A DNA stretch of 54,582 nucleotides, taken from Actinobacillus sp. (GTDB taxonomy: Bacteria; Pseudomonadota; Gammaproteobacteria; Enterobacterales; Pasteurellaceae). Under the pieces are notes generated by a model. That model saw nothing but the letters and a program-made list of their open reading frames with translations. It had not been told where the DNA came from and ran no database searches. The stretch lies in the NCBI GenBank assembly GCA_020026115.1, contig JAHHQY010000006.1, positions 1-54,582 of the forward strand, read 5' to 3'. Shown here in pieces: positions 41,921 to 51,900 of the stretch. Made by a program: the position numbers and the translations under genes. Every line of letters begins with the position of its first letter. The stretch's first letter is position 1.

Positions 41921-43153
41921 TTAAGTGCGTTTTTTCTCAACCAAAATCATCGCATAAAATACTACGGTTAAGAAAAAGTAAAACATCACGCCTGAATTAT
42001 GCATAAAAAAGGATTGAGTTAAACTGTATGACATCACAGAAAGCACATGCACAATACCTAAGGTCGCAATAACGCGCTGTGTAAAATGGCTTGTTTTAAG
42101 ATTTTTTATGAAAAAACCAAGGGGAATAAGGAAAATAGCGAAAATACCCGCAAGCCCCAACACACCTCGTTTAGAAAGATCATCAAGATATTGATTATGC
42201 TGATGCCCAAAAGGTACCGCATAAGCGCCAATTAAGCCTGCTTTATGTAATTTTTCTCGCTGAGCAATAATATTTTCTTGTCCCCAACCTAATAAAGGTT
42301 TTTCTTGCGCCATGAAAATCGCAGATTTCCATAAATCGAAACGAATACCAACAGATGTTGAGGTATTTTTATAATTTTGCACTTCATTTGTCGCAGTATG
42401 AATACGGGATATCATGCTCGTTTTTGGATTAAGTGCCACGGCTGTTACCGCTAAAAGCAAGAAAAGGCCAATACCGATAAAGAATTTTTTACTGAAAGTT
42501 TTGCGGAAAATATAAAAAATTACAGCAACTAAAACAGGCACGCCAATCCATCCTCCGCGAGCGGTAGATAGAATGCTTCCAAGGATTCCGCCAAAGGTTC
42601 CAAGTAAAGCGAAGAGTGTGAGCGGATAATTTTTTCTTTGAGCAAAATAAAACACAAAAACTAAAGAAAACATCCCCAAGGACATGGACATATCACCGCC
42701 TTGAATTTGGAAAATTTGCTCAAAAGCTGCGTAGTTACCTAAAACAAAACGTTGATATAAGGCAAATCCCCCTGCCACAAAAGCCCCCAAAGGAACACTA
42801 ATGGCCAGTAAACGGAATCGAATAGGTTCTTTAACTAATAAAAATAATATCGGCAAGAAGAAAATTAATCGACTTGGACTGTCTAATTCACGCAGGCGTC
42901 CATGGTGATATAAAACAGAAACCACAAAAGTCGCAAAGTAAAAAAGATAACTAAAAATAAGCCATTTTTCTTCCTTAGAAGGGCGGTATAGATCCTTTTT
43001 AAAAGTGGCATAAATTAAATAAAAAAAGGCAATAACCATCAATCCCCAAGGAATATTTTGCCCGCCCGTTATGGTTAATAAACCAACAAAAAAAAGCGGA
43101 ATAAACATATTTACTAGGCGATTTAAGGTAAAATAATTCAACACATTCATCAT
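41921..43153 (-). CDS. O-antigen ligase / Wzy-family polysaccharide protein
   Basis: Inner-membrane protein of 410 residues with about 11-12 hydrophobic segments and a large periplasmic loop near 235-330. The loop contains STARGGWIGVP, GIRFDLWKSAIFMAQEKPLLGWGQENI and FGHQHNQYLDDLSKRGVLGL, the PF04932-type Wzy_C/WaaL signature with the conserved His. It could ligate O-chain or another glycan to lipid A-core, or polymerise one. A single LOS-type glycosyltransferase gene is divergent next to it. No simple-sequence repeats suggest phase variation. The start is the first of two tandem ATG codons. Confidence 0.8.
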   Translation of the reverse strand: MMNVLNYFTLNRLVNMFIPLFFVGLLTITGGQNIPWGLMVIAFFYLIYATFKKDLYRPSKEEKWLIFSYLFYFATFVVSVLYHHGRLRELDSPSRLIFFLPILFLLVKEPIRFRLLAISVPLGAFVAGGFALYQRFVLGNYAAFEQIFQIQGGDMSMSLGMFSLVFVFYFAQRKNYPLTLFALLGTFGGILGSILSTARGGWIGVPVLVAVIFYIFRKTFSKKFFIGIGLFLLLAVTAVALNPKTSMISRIHTATNEVQNYKNTSTSVGIRFDLWKSAIFMAQEKPLLGWGQENIIAQREKLHKAGLIGAYAVPFGHQHNQYLDDLSKRGVLGLAGIFAIFLIPLGFFIKNLKTSHFTQRVIATLGIVHVLSVMSYSLTQSFFMHNSGVMFYFFLTVVFYAMILVEKKRT

Positions 43154-43314
43154 AAATTTCTTTTACAACAATCAATAAAACGAGCAATATTCTAACAATA
43201 AAGTCTATAAAAATATAAAAAAAGCTGATTTTAGGGAACAATTTTCCCGTGTATAGCATTTTTCTTATTCTTTGTTAAAATAAAGGCTATTTTTAATTTT
43301 TCTTTTTATAAAAT

Positions 43315-44070
43315 ATGAACAAAGCACAAAATAAAAATCGTAAGATTTTTGTCATTAATTTAGCTAAGTCAAGTGATCGACGTTCGCAGATGATTGATAA
43401 ATTTTCTGCCCTAAATGCTGAGATAAATTACCAATTTTTTACAGCGGTTCACGGCAAAGAAACCCCTAATCATCCTCTATTTGCTAAACATAACTCACAA
43501 AAACGCCAGCAACGCAAAGGTTCAGCCACTACCCTTGGCCAACTTGGTTGTTTTGCCAGCCATTATTTATTATGGGAAAAATGCGTGGAATTAAATGAAG
43601 GCATTATCGTGATGGAAGATGACGCTTTACTGTTAGATAATTTTCTCAATACTTACCATTTTCTCTCAAGCGCCGACAATACCTTTGAATTTCTATGGCT
43701 TTGCCTTTCTTTAAATGGCGGAAAACATAAAACAGTTGCAAATTTCCCTGCTTTTAATTTAAACGTAGAGCGTTTTTATCTTGGTTTTGGTAACACGGCT
43801 TGCTATTACATTACTCCACAAGCGGCGAAAAAACTTCTTGCTTACTGCGAAGAATGGATCTGGAATGTGGATATTTCCATGGATAGATACTATGAAAATA
43901 AACTTAACTTCTATGGCGTACTTCCAGCTTGTGTACAACAAGATTACACGTTTACGAGCGATGTACCGCTAAATAAAGAAGATAAACGCACGCTGGCTAC
44001 TAAAATTCGGCGCGAGTTCTATAACGCTTGCGATCGCTTTAAACGCACCTTCTATAATCTTTCACATTAA
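43315..44070 (+). CDS. Glycosyltransferase family 25 (LOS biosynthesis)
   Basis: Cytosolic or membrane-associated transferase of 251 residues, similar to Haemophilus Lex1/Lic2A/LgtB-type galactosyl- and glucosyltransferases that extend lipooligosaccharide. The start KIFVINLAKSSDRRSQM (about 10-26), TLGQLGCFASHYLLWEKCVE and the metal-binding IIVMEDDALLLDN (about 97-109) define family 25. Unlike many Haemophilus relatives there is no tetranucleotide repeat at the 5' end. Donor and acceptor are unknown. An exact 9-mer element sits near its 3' end (frame KIRREF). Confidence 0.85.
   Translation: MNKAQNKNRKIFVINLAKSSDRRSQMIDKFSALNAEINYQFFTAVHGKETPNHPLFAKHNSQKRQQRKGSATTLGQLGCFASHYLLWEKCVELNEGIIVMEDDALLLDNFLNTYHFLSSADNTFEFLWLCLSLNGGKHKTVANFPAFNLNVERFYLGFGNTACYYITPQAAKKLLAYCEEWIWNVDISMDRYYENKLNFYGVLPACVQQDYTFTSDVPLNKEDKRTLATKIRREFYNACDRFKRTFYNLSH
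44005..44016 (-). repeat. Dispersed uptake-sequence-like element, variant
   Basis: ACTCGCGCCGAAT then TTTAG on the minus strand, near the 3' end of the glycosyltransferase gene. Confidence 0.7.
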
Positions 44071-44078
44071 AACCACTT

Positions 44079-44090
44079 TTTCGGTGCGAG
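44079..44090 (-). repeat. Dispersed uptake-sequence-like element, GCACC subtype
   Basis: ACTCGCACCGAAA then AAGTG on the minus strand, intergenic between convergent glycosyltransferase and lysC genes, only 62 bases from the previous copy. Confidence 0.7.
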
Positions 44091-44106
44091 TGTTGTTTAT
44101 TTGAAG

Positions 44107-45471
44107 TTAGTTGCCCTTTTCAAATAAATTTTTATGTAATGCTCGCACAATATCCGTTGCTTGCTCGCTATGTGCTAATAAACATACGTTGTTAGCACTT
44201 GCTTTATCGCTCATCATACGAATATTAAAATGCGTTAAAATCGCAAAAATTTGTTTCGCCAGCGCTGGACAAGCGTGCAAATTATTTCCAACTAAAGCAA
44301 TCAAAGCTAAGCCTGTATTGACTTTTATTCCCGCAAATTGACTTAATTCAGACAATAATTCCGCTGAAAGTAAGGCTTTTTCTTGGCTACTATTTGTTGC
44401 TACGCTGTCTAATGTTAAGGCAAGACTTAAAGCTGAACTATTCATGGTTTCTACCGGAATTTTATTTTGTGCAAAAAGAGCGAGCGTTTTGGCTAAAAAA
44501 TCTTTTTCCGACAAATGATAAATATTAGACAAGGTTAATAATGTTTGGTCACGACGCAAAGCAATGGCACGAAAAGCCGGATTTTGCGCACAATTTTTCG
44601 TAACCCAAGTTCCGCCAGCTTTCGGCGCCTTACTTGACCCCACATAAACAGGAATATTACTGCGTACAGCGGGGCGTAAGGTAGCTGGATGTAACACTTT
44701 TGCGCCAAAAGTTGCCATTTCTGCAGCTTCTGCAAAGCTAATGCTCTCAATGCGTTGTGCTAAAGGCACGGTACGAGGATCTGTGGTATAAATGCCCGCA
44801 ACATCCGTCCAAATCAGCACGTCTTTCGCCCCCAAAACTTCGGCTAATAAAGCTGCGGAATAATCACTTCCGCCTCGTCCAAGCGTGGTCGTAAAACCTT
44901 TAGGATCGCGCCCAATAAAGCCTTGCGTAATCACTAAGTTGCCTTGTTCAATTAAAGGCAAAATAATTTGTTCGCTGTTTTTTTTCGTCATCTCATCTTG
45001 CGGTATCGCTTGCCCAAATTGGCTGTCGGTTGCAATCACATCGCGTACATCAACCCATCTCGCAGGAAGTCCCATTTCTTGTAATAAATGTACGAAAATT
45101 AAACTTGAAATCATTTCCCCTTGGGAAATTAATTCATCGGTCAGCATCGGGGATGGCGCTAAAAATGCTCGCGCCGAAAGTTGGGTGATTTTTTCTAATA
45201 AGGCCTGAACTTCCTCGCGAATATTTTTTGCGTTTGACAATTCGCTCAGAATATTTTCTTGAATTTGAACCACCTTCGCTAATAATCTGCGTCGTTGCGC
45301 TTCTTCGCATCCTTGCGCTAAAGCCACTAATAAATTGGTTACGCCAGCAGAGGCAGAAAGAACGACCACTCGCGTATTGGGGTCAGCTTGTAAAATATTG
45401 GCACAAGCCTGCATTGCAGGAAAATCGGCCACGCTGGTGCCGCCAAATTTAGCCACAGAAAGTGGTTGCAT
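44107..45471 (-). CDS. lysC: Lysine-sensitive aspartokinase III
   Basis: Phosphorylates aspartate, the first step toward lysine, threonine, methionine and diaminopimelate. 454 residues, monofunctional and closest to E. coli LysC. KFGGTS (8-13), the VLSASAGVTNLLVALAQG stretch, TTLGRGGSDYSAALLAE and TDVAGIYTTDPR are conserved, followed by two ACT domains from about residue 310 that would bind lysine. AAGGA lies six bases before the ATG. The 232-base upstream gap starts with an AGAGGCAT-like sequence but lacks the remaining L-box blocks, so I do not call a riboswitch. Confidence 0.95.
   Translation of the reverse strand: MQPLSVAKFGGTSVADFPAMQACANILQADPNTRVVVLSASAGVTNLLVALAQGCEEAQRRRLLAKVVQIQENILSELSNAKNIREEVQALLEKITQLSARAFLAPSPMLTDELISQGEMISSLIFVHLLQEMGLPARWVDVRDVIATDSQFGQAIPQDEMTKKNSEQIILPLIEQGNLVITQGFIGRDPKGFTTTLGRGGSDYSAALLAEVLGAKDVLIWTDVAGIYTTDPRTVPLAQRIESISFAEAAEMATFGAKVLHPATLRPAVRSNIPVYVGSSKAPKAGGTWVTKNCAQNPAFRAIALRRDQTLLTLSNIYHLSEKDFLAKTLALFAQNKIPVETMNSSALSLALTLDSVATNSSQEKALLSAELLSELSQFAGIKVNTGLALIALVGNNLHACPALAKQIFAILTHFNIRMMSDKASANNVCLLAHSEQATDIVRALHKNLFEKGN
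45168..45179 (+). repeat. Dispersed uptake-sequence-like element, exact 12-mer
   Basis: CTCGCGCCGAAA then GTTGG inside lysC (protein frame LSARAF). Confidence 0.7.
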
Positions 45472-45703
45472 ACTCTATCCTTATTCTTTTAATGCTATTC
45501 AATTCAAAAAATTTTGTTATTTTACGCTTTTTTAAGCGATTTTTCACGCCATAAACTTGGACAAAAAAATACGCATTATTTTAAAACCGAAAGGCGAAGA
45601 TTACCACAAAAGGCGCAGGAATAATGCCTCTTTTCATAAATTCATTGCACCCTAGAAAAATTCTTGCATAATGTGCCCATTTCTCAATAAATAGGATTTT
45701 AAT

Positions 45704-46516
45704 ATGTCGGAAGAAACCTCCTTAAAAAGCACGGTTTTTTATAGCTTACTCCCACCTTTTATTTTATTAACCATTGATTTATTTGCGCTTTATTTACAAC
45801 CGCAATCTTTTGCCGTATCGCATTTATCCCTGGCTCTTTTAAGCGCACAACTTTTATGTTTATTCTTATTCTTAAAAGGTGAAATGTGTCCAGGACAACG
45901 TGCTCGTCTGATCAATCTTAATAAAGGCTTTTTGCTTTTTTGGCTCACTTGGCTTTTTCTTAGTGCCTTTTCTACTTACCATTATTATTTAACCGATTTG
46001 GTCAGCTTATGCGGTATCGGGGCCACTTTGGCCATTTGCTTACAGCCGAAAAAAATTCGTCAACGCCGTCCTTTTATTTTTATCGGTATGGCTCTTGCAA
46101 GCCTAGGTTTTGCTGTTTACGCCTTAATGTTTTTAGATATGCCTTTGATTTTCTTACCAATGTTTAATCCTCTTACGCAAATTTTAACGGGGATTATTTT
46201 GGCGAATTTAACCTTATTGGGGGCGAAAAATCGTTTACATAATTTTATGGCTATCTTGCCAATGAGTATGCTTATTACCCTATTTTTAAACGCGCTCTTT
46301 GTGCTTGGCCTCTTATTTTATGCGCATCTACAAAGGGTTGTTTTCCCTTGGCATTTGCCTTGGATTTTATATTTTGGCTTACATTTATTACTTTTAGTGA
46401 TCATTGGTGGGGCTTTATTTATGCAAAAACGCCTTGATTACTTATTACTTTTCATCCTCTTAATTATTAGTGCAAGTTTGCCATTATGGGCAACTTTTGC
46501 CTATTTGCATCCTTAA
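45704..46516 (+). CDS. Integral membrane protein, HI0003-like, unknown function
   Basis: 270 residues with about eight hydrophobic segments and short basic loops (GQRARLINLNKG, QPKKIRQRRP). I recognise it only as resembling the hypothetical protein encoded before ybeY in Haemophilus (HI0003-HI0004 order). No enzymatic motif is visible. AGGA lies about eight bases before the ATG, and ybeY follows after nine bases, so the genes probably form an operon with ybeY and tmcA. Confidence 0.75.
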   Translation: MSEETSLKSTVFYSLLPPFILLTIDLFALYLQPQSFAVSHLSLALLSAQLLCLFLFLKGEMCPGQRARLINLNKGFLLFWLTWLFLSAFSTYHYYLTDLVSLCGIGATLAICLQPKKIRQRRPFIFIGMALASLGFAVYALMFLDMPLIFLPMFNPLTQILTGIILANLTLLGAKNRLHNFMAILPMSMLITLFLNALFVLGLLFYAHLQRVVFPWHLPWILYFGLHLLLLVIIGGALFMQKRLDYLLLFILLIISASLPLWATFAYLHP

Positions 46517-46525
46517 GGAGAACTT

Positions 46526-46987
46526 ATGTCTGTTGCAATCGATTTACAAATTGCTTGTGAAAATAGTGAAAATTTACCCGCTTTGACGGATTTAGAGCGC
46601 TGGGCAAGTGCTGCGATGGTCAATGACCTGGATAACCCTGAAATAACCATTCGTATTGTCGATGAAGCGGAAAGTCACGAATTAAACTTAACGTATCGTG
46701 GGAAAGATCGCCCAACGAATGTGCTTTCATTCCCTTTTGAATGCCCCGCTGAAGTTGAATTACCTTTATTAGGCGATTTAGTGATTTGTCGTCAAGTAAT
46801 GGAACGCGAAGCTCAAGAGCAAAATATTACTCAAACTGCTCACTGGGCGCATTTAGTCGTACATGGCTGTTTACATTTGCAAGGTTACGACCATATTCTT
46901 GATGATGAAGCGGAAATTATGGAAGGCTTAGAATCACAAATTATGCAAAAACTAGGCTTTGCTGACCCTTACGCCTGCGAGAAATAA
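46526..46987 (+). CDS. ybeY: Endoribonuclease YbeY (16S rRNA maturation)
   Basis: Metal-dependent endoribonuclease for 16S rRNA 3'-end processing and ribosome quality control. 153 residues. The zinc-binding motif HGCLHLQGYDH (His113, His117, His123) and the LNLTYRGKDRPTNVLSFPF stretch (about 53-71) are hallmarks. AAGGAG precedes the ATG. Its TAA overlaps the ATG of tmcA by one base (TAATG), so the two RNA-related genes are translationally coupled. Confidence 0.97.
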   Translation: MSVAIDLQIACENSENLPALTDLERWASAAMVNDLDNPEITIRIVDEAESHELNLTYRGKDRPTNVLSFPFECPAEVELPLLGDLVICRQVMEREAQEQNITQTAHWAHLVVHGCLHLQGYDHILDDEAEIMEGLESQIMQKLGFADPYACEK

Positions 46988-48948
46988 TGCAAGATCGCAA
47001 GTGCCTTATTTTAGTGGGTGATGATGCTTATCTCACCCACCAATTACAACAAGCGAGCGCACATTTAGCGCCTGAATCGCTTTTGTTGCTACAAAACGCC
47101 CATTGCGAAAATTCTCTTTTTCCTTTAGGGCAAATTGTGCCTTTTGAAAAAAGTAAAAATCTGCTTGGGCAAGAATTTCCCTATTTGCTTTTTGACGCCC
47201 GTCATCAATTACATTTAGAAAGTTTAGCCATAGCAAGTGGAACCTTAAAAGCCGGCGGTGTTTTAGTTATTTTGCTGAATCATTGGCAAAATTATGCCGA
47301 ACAACCGGACTTAGATAGCCTACGTTGGGCAGATGGCCAATGTATTGCCAGTCCGCTTTTTCGTCTTTTTTTTCAAGAGCAAATTCATCATTTTGCTTTT
47401 CCTGTTTTACAACAAAAATATCAAGACAATCTCTCGCCCTTTAGCCTTTTACCCGAAAAGAAAAAAGAAAACTTAACGCTCACTTTAGAGCAAGAAGATT
47501 TATACCAAAAACTTCTCGCTCAGCAACCTAGCCACGTTTTAATTACGGCCAAACGCGGACGTGGAAAATCGGCTTTTGCAGGCTTTCTTGCACAACATTT
47601 TTTAGCTCAGGGGAAAACCATCATTCTCACTGCGCCAAATAAACAAGCCGTGCAAACCTTAATGCTTTTTTGCGCCAAGCCTTTAACTTTTATGGCGCCC
47701 GATGCCTTACTTTTAGCCTTAGAAAAGGGAAGTTGTAAAGCGGATTTATTATTTATTGATGAAGCGGCGATGTTACCTTTACCTCTTTTACAACGCTTAA
47801 GCCGTTTTTTCCCTAAATTAGTTTGCACCACAACCGTAGAAAGCTACGAAGGGACAGGACGCGGGTTTGCCTTAAAATTTATGCAAGAAAATGCGCTTCC
47901 TTGGCAACATTTCCGCTTACAAACACCGTTACGTTGGAAAGAACACGACCCTTTAGAAAAATGGGTGGAATCTTTACTTGGTTTTCAACCTCTAAAACTT
48001 GAAAAGCAAAAAAAAGAAAAGCTCACTTATCAGCTTTATTCTCAACAAACTTTATGGCAAAAAAATCGCTTATTGCCTTTTTACCAACTATTAAGCCAAG
48101 CCCATTACCGCACCGCGCCAACAGATTTACGTCGTTTATTTGATGGCGAAAATCAACATTTTTTCTTAGCGGAAAAGGAACAGTTAATTGGGGGGATTTG
48201 GGCTTTAACGGAAGGTCATCTGCAAGAGGAAAATTTGCTTACGGGCATTTTACAAGGCGAACGACGCCCACGCGGTCATTTAGTTGCCCAATTATTAGCG
48301 CAAAGTGCGCAAGATTTGCGCCCTTGTCAATTTTCATCTTGGCGCATTTCACGTATTGCGATAGAAAAAAATTTACAAAATCAACAAATTGGCCAACAGT
48401 TAATGCAAAATTTTATCCATCTTGCCCAATCACAAAAAAACTTGGATTTTCTTTCTGTCAGTTTTGGTTACAACGAAAAGCTCGCGCATTTTTGGCAAAA
48501 ATGTGGTTTTACCTTGGTCTTTTTAGCGGAAACACAAACGGCAAGTAGCGGTTGTTATTCTGCGGTGTTTTTATATCCTTTAAGCCAAAGAGGGAAAACT
48601 TTATGTGCGTTTTTAAGGCAAACTTTTAAGCAAAATCTTGCTTTTTATCAACACTCTTTGCTTGAAACAGTGCCATCTTTACAAAAACTTGCTCAAGACA
48701 ATGCCTGTTTTTTATTAAAGCCCAACGATGTTGCAAGCCTACATAATTTTGCCTTTGCTCATTTGCGTTTCTATTTTGCTTTACCGGCTTTAAAACGTTT
48801 ATTGCAAGAAAAAAATACCCTCGAAAACTGCCCGTTATTAAAAGATTATTTTACGGAAAAACAATGGGTTAATCAGCCTTCAAGCCGTCAGTGGCAAAAA
48901 AAATTACGCGATGAAATAGCACAGTTTTTAAAACAAAAGCCCCAATAA
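46987..48948 (+). CDS. tmcA: tRNA(Met) cytidine acetyltransferase TmcA
   Basis: RNA-helicase-like acetyltransferase that forms N4-acetylcytidine at the wobble base of elongator tRNA-Met using acetyl-CoA and ATP/GTP. 653 residues. Domain order: N-terminal DUF1726-like domain, ATPase with Walker A RGRGKS (190-195) and DEAAMLPLPLL Walker B region, GNAT acetyltransferase with RISRIAIEKNLQNQQIGQQL (about 454-473), and a C-terminal tRNA-binding domain. It overlaps ybeY. The stop codon lies in the loop of a hairpin that terminates the convergent recC. Confidence 0.93.
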   Translation: MQDRKCLILVGDDAYLTHQLQQASAHLAPESLLLLQNAHCENSLFPLGQIVPFEKSKNLLGQEFPYLLFDARHQLHLESLAIASGTLKAGGVLVILLNHWQNYAEQPDLDSLRWADGQCIASPLFRLFFQEQIHHFAFPVLQQKYQDNLSPFSLLPEKKKENLTLTLEQEDLYQKLLAQQPSHVLITAKRGRGKSAFAGFLAQHFLAQGKTIILTAPNKQAVQTLMLFCAKPLTFMAPDALLLALEKGSCKADLLFIDEAAMLPLPLLQRLSRFFPKLVCTTTVESYEGTGRGFALKFMQENALPWQHFRLQTPLRWKEHDPLEKWVESLLGFQPLKLEKQKKEKLTYQLYSQQTLWQKNRLLPFYQLLSQAHYRTAPTDLRRLFDGENQHFFLAEKEQLIGGIWALTEGHLQEENLLTGILQGERRPRGHLVAQLLAQSAQDLRPCQFSSWRISRIAIEKNLQNQQIGQQLMQNFIHLAQSQKNLDFLSVSFGYNEKLAHFWQKCGFTLVFLAETQTASSGCYSAVFLYPLSQRGKTLCAFLRQTFKQNLAFYQHSLLETVPSLQKLAQDNACFLLKPNDVASLHNFAFAHLRFYFALPALKRLLQEKNTLENCPLLKDYFTEKQWVNQPSSRQWQKKLRDEIAQFLKQKPQ

Positions 48949-48957
48949 ATGGGGCTT
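48929..48957 (-). terminator. Terminator of recC overlapping the tmcA stop
   Basis: Stem AAGCCCCA (48937-48944)/TGGGGCTT (48950-48957) with loop ATAAA. On the minus strand it is followed by TTGTTTT, ending recC transcripts; on the plus strand A residues follow. Confidence 0.75.
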
Positions 48958-48966
48958 AAAAAAAGA

Positions 48967-48978
48967 CTCGCGCCGAAA
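48967..48978 (+). repeat. Dispersed uptake-sequence-like element, exact 12-mer
   Basis: ACTCGCGCCGAAA then ATTTTCC, in the gap between convergent tmcA and recC. Confidence 0.8.
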
Positions 48979-48985
48979 ATTTTCC

Positions 48986-51900
48986 TTAAAATTTTTCAAA
49001 GCCACTTTGTTTTTGTAACAAGTGAAACCAACGCACTAACTCATCTTGCATTTGGGCTAAATTATCCGTTAAGTCTTGTTGACGAGCAATTCTAGACCAA
49101 TAAGGATTCGCTGGAATTTTTGTGCTAAATCGCCCCGTATTATGATATTCGCCATGGCATAACTTATGGACTTCTTTTAACGCTTTCTCTTGACCTTTTT
49201 CCGTTTCAAGATCCTCTAAAAACGCCGTTAACCCCACGTTTGGCAATAAGAAAAGTTCTCTTTTGCCTGCAAGAAAATCTCGCGCATACATTAAAAGTAT
49301 TTCTTGAGCTTCTTTTGCGCTAAGCAGGCCTTTTTTACCTAACTGAAACACGCCATTATTTCCAAGATGTAGCACTTCTTCTACGTTATTTTCGCTCGCT
49401 ATTAAGAATAAATAATGCATCCACGCCTGCACCATATCTTTCCCTTTCACATTCGCTAAACGGTAACTGATGCGTTTACGCTGAATAAAATGCGTAACGG
49501 TACCTTTTAATTTTATGTTATCGGCAAGCTCAAGCTGTAAATTGAGACTTTCTTCTTTTTCCCATGCTTCCCTGCTGACTAATGTATTGAGTTTTTCACG
49601 AAAAGCATGAATTTTTTTCTGAGCATCGAGGGCATAAATATCCGCAAACTTACCTCTTGGTAATTGCCCTTTTATCTGCCATTTTTCCCATTCTGTGTTG
49701 AAATTTTCTTCCCCTTCAATAAATAATTGATGGTTAATTTGATAGTTTTCTAAATTATCTAAAGCAAAATTTTCACTTTCTTTAATGCTATCTAAATTTT
49801 GACGATAATAAATACCCAAACGTTGTTCAAAAAAGTATGTCACAGGATCTTGCACAAAGGACACAAGCTCTTCAAAATCAATAAGTTGAATTTTATCTTC
49901 GTGAGTTTCTAAAGCTTCTAATGGTACTAAAAATGCTGGGGCTTTTTGTTGTGTGTTACCTTGCGCTAAAGGCAACCATTTTTTCGCAAAAGAATGCAAG
50001 CCTTGCGTATAATTTTTAGCGGAAAAAGCGCTCATCGGATGCTGATAAACACATTGTTGTTGATAATTTTCTGCGTCTTCTGCCGTGAAATTAGCTAATA
50101 AATAATCCTTTAACTGGCTTAATAAAATAGAAGGTTCAAAAAAGCTATCATCCACAATAGATCGCCCAACGTAACTTACATAAAAATATTGCTGAGCAGA
50201 AAGTAAGGCTTCCAGGAACAAATAACGGTCATCATCACGACGGAAACGATCGCCTTTTTGATGATAATATTGCATTAAATCAAAGCTATTTGGCACTTGT
50301 AAGCGTGGGTACTCACCATCATTCATCCCTAATAAACAAACAACTTTAAATGGAATTGAACGCATAGGTAAAAGAGTACAAAAATTCATTTTCCCTAAGG
50401 TAAAACGATAGCTGTTCGCGCTATCTTGCAAACTTTCTTGTAATGTTTGGCTTATCACTTCCGCGCTAATTTTTTCGCTAAAATGGCCTTTTTCCACATT
50501 TTCAGACAGTTTTTCTACGCTTTCCGTTAAATAACGCCAAATAGGGCTTTGTTGGCTTTCATCAAAAAAGTCCGTAATAAGTGCCAGTAAAATTTCACGC
50601 CACTCATACATAAAATGCGCCTGACTTAAGTCTTGTTGCCATTGCCACATACGCACAATAAAGTCTGTGAGCTTGCCTGCAAGTTGCCCTTGTAAGCCCG
50701 CGCTACTATCTAAACCTAGGCTATCTTGCCAAATACCATTTTCTTCACGCAAACTAAAACCAAGTAAAATGCGCTCTAAGCCGGCTTGCCAAGCATTGTA
50801 ATTTTTCTGCGCTTGTTTGGCATTGTCATCTGGATTTCCCGTTGGATTTTTCGCTAAACCAAAACGCACCCCTGCCGTTTTAACCCAATAATGAATTTGT
50901 TCTAAGTCTTTCAATTCAATACCAAAACGCGCTCGAATATCTGGAATTTCTAAAAAAGCCAAAATATCTTCCGCGCTAAATTGGCTATTTTTCAGCTGTA
51001 AAAGCTGTAAAAAACTTGCAACTAAAATATCGCTTTCCGTTAATTTATTATCAGAAATTGCAAAAGGAATATAAGGGTCACTTTGCCCAAAAATGGCTTG
51101 TATATAAGGCGTATATTTATCAATATCCGCAACCATAATAACCACATCTTTAGGCGTAAGCGTTGGATTTTCATTAAATAAATGCAATAAATAATCTTGC
51201 AACACTTCCACTTCGCGCATTTGGCTGTAACAAGAATGAAGCGTTAAAGAACGATCCTCTTGCGCTAATTGCAAACTGCCTTTTTCGTTAGCGTCAAAAT
51301 GCAAAATTTTTTGTTGCACTTGATTTAATAAGGTTAAATCACTTTGTGAGCTTTCAACATAGGCTTCAATTTCATTGGCTTGAATACTACCTTGTGCGGC
51401 AACTTCCGTTAATAAAAACAGAAAATCTCGCCCCATTTTTCCCCAAGAGGCTAATAAAGGGTTCCCCACTTGCAAGGTTTCGTCATAACTTGTGGTGTCA
51501 CTTGCTTGTTGTAGATTTTCCACTTGTTGAGCCGTTAACCACGCCGATGAAGTCCATTCGGTTTGTTGCTTTTCTTGCTGATATTGCAAACGTTGGCGTA
51601 ATTGTAATTTTTGCCACATTTTAGGGTCCATGACATCGCCCCAATATTCTTGGCAACCATTGGTAAAAAATAAATGCACATCGCAATATTGGCTTAAAGC
51701 TTGCAGAGTTTCTAAATGAGTTTTAGGTAAAGCGGAAATGCCAAAAATAAAAAGACGTTCAGGTAAGTTTTTCGGTTTATTTTCCGCTAAAAAGGCTAAT
51801 AATTGTCGATGTAAATTAGCCCGATGTTGCACCATATCCATTTGAGTTTCTTCTTGAATATCTGCAATTAAGCCACGCCACAATATGCCTTGCCAAGCTA

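Noticed and set aside
45472..45703. A second lysine riboswitch upstream of lysC
   Set aside because: The minus strand begins with AGAGGCAT-like sequence at a suitable distance, but the GCCGAAG, ACTGTC and GGAGTGCTA blocks of the L box are missing.
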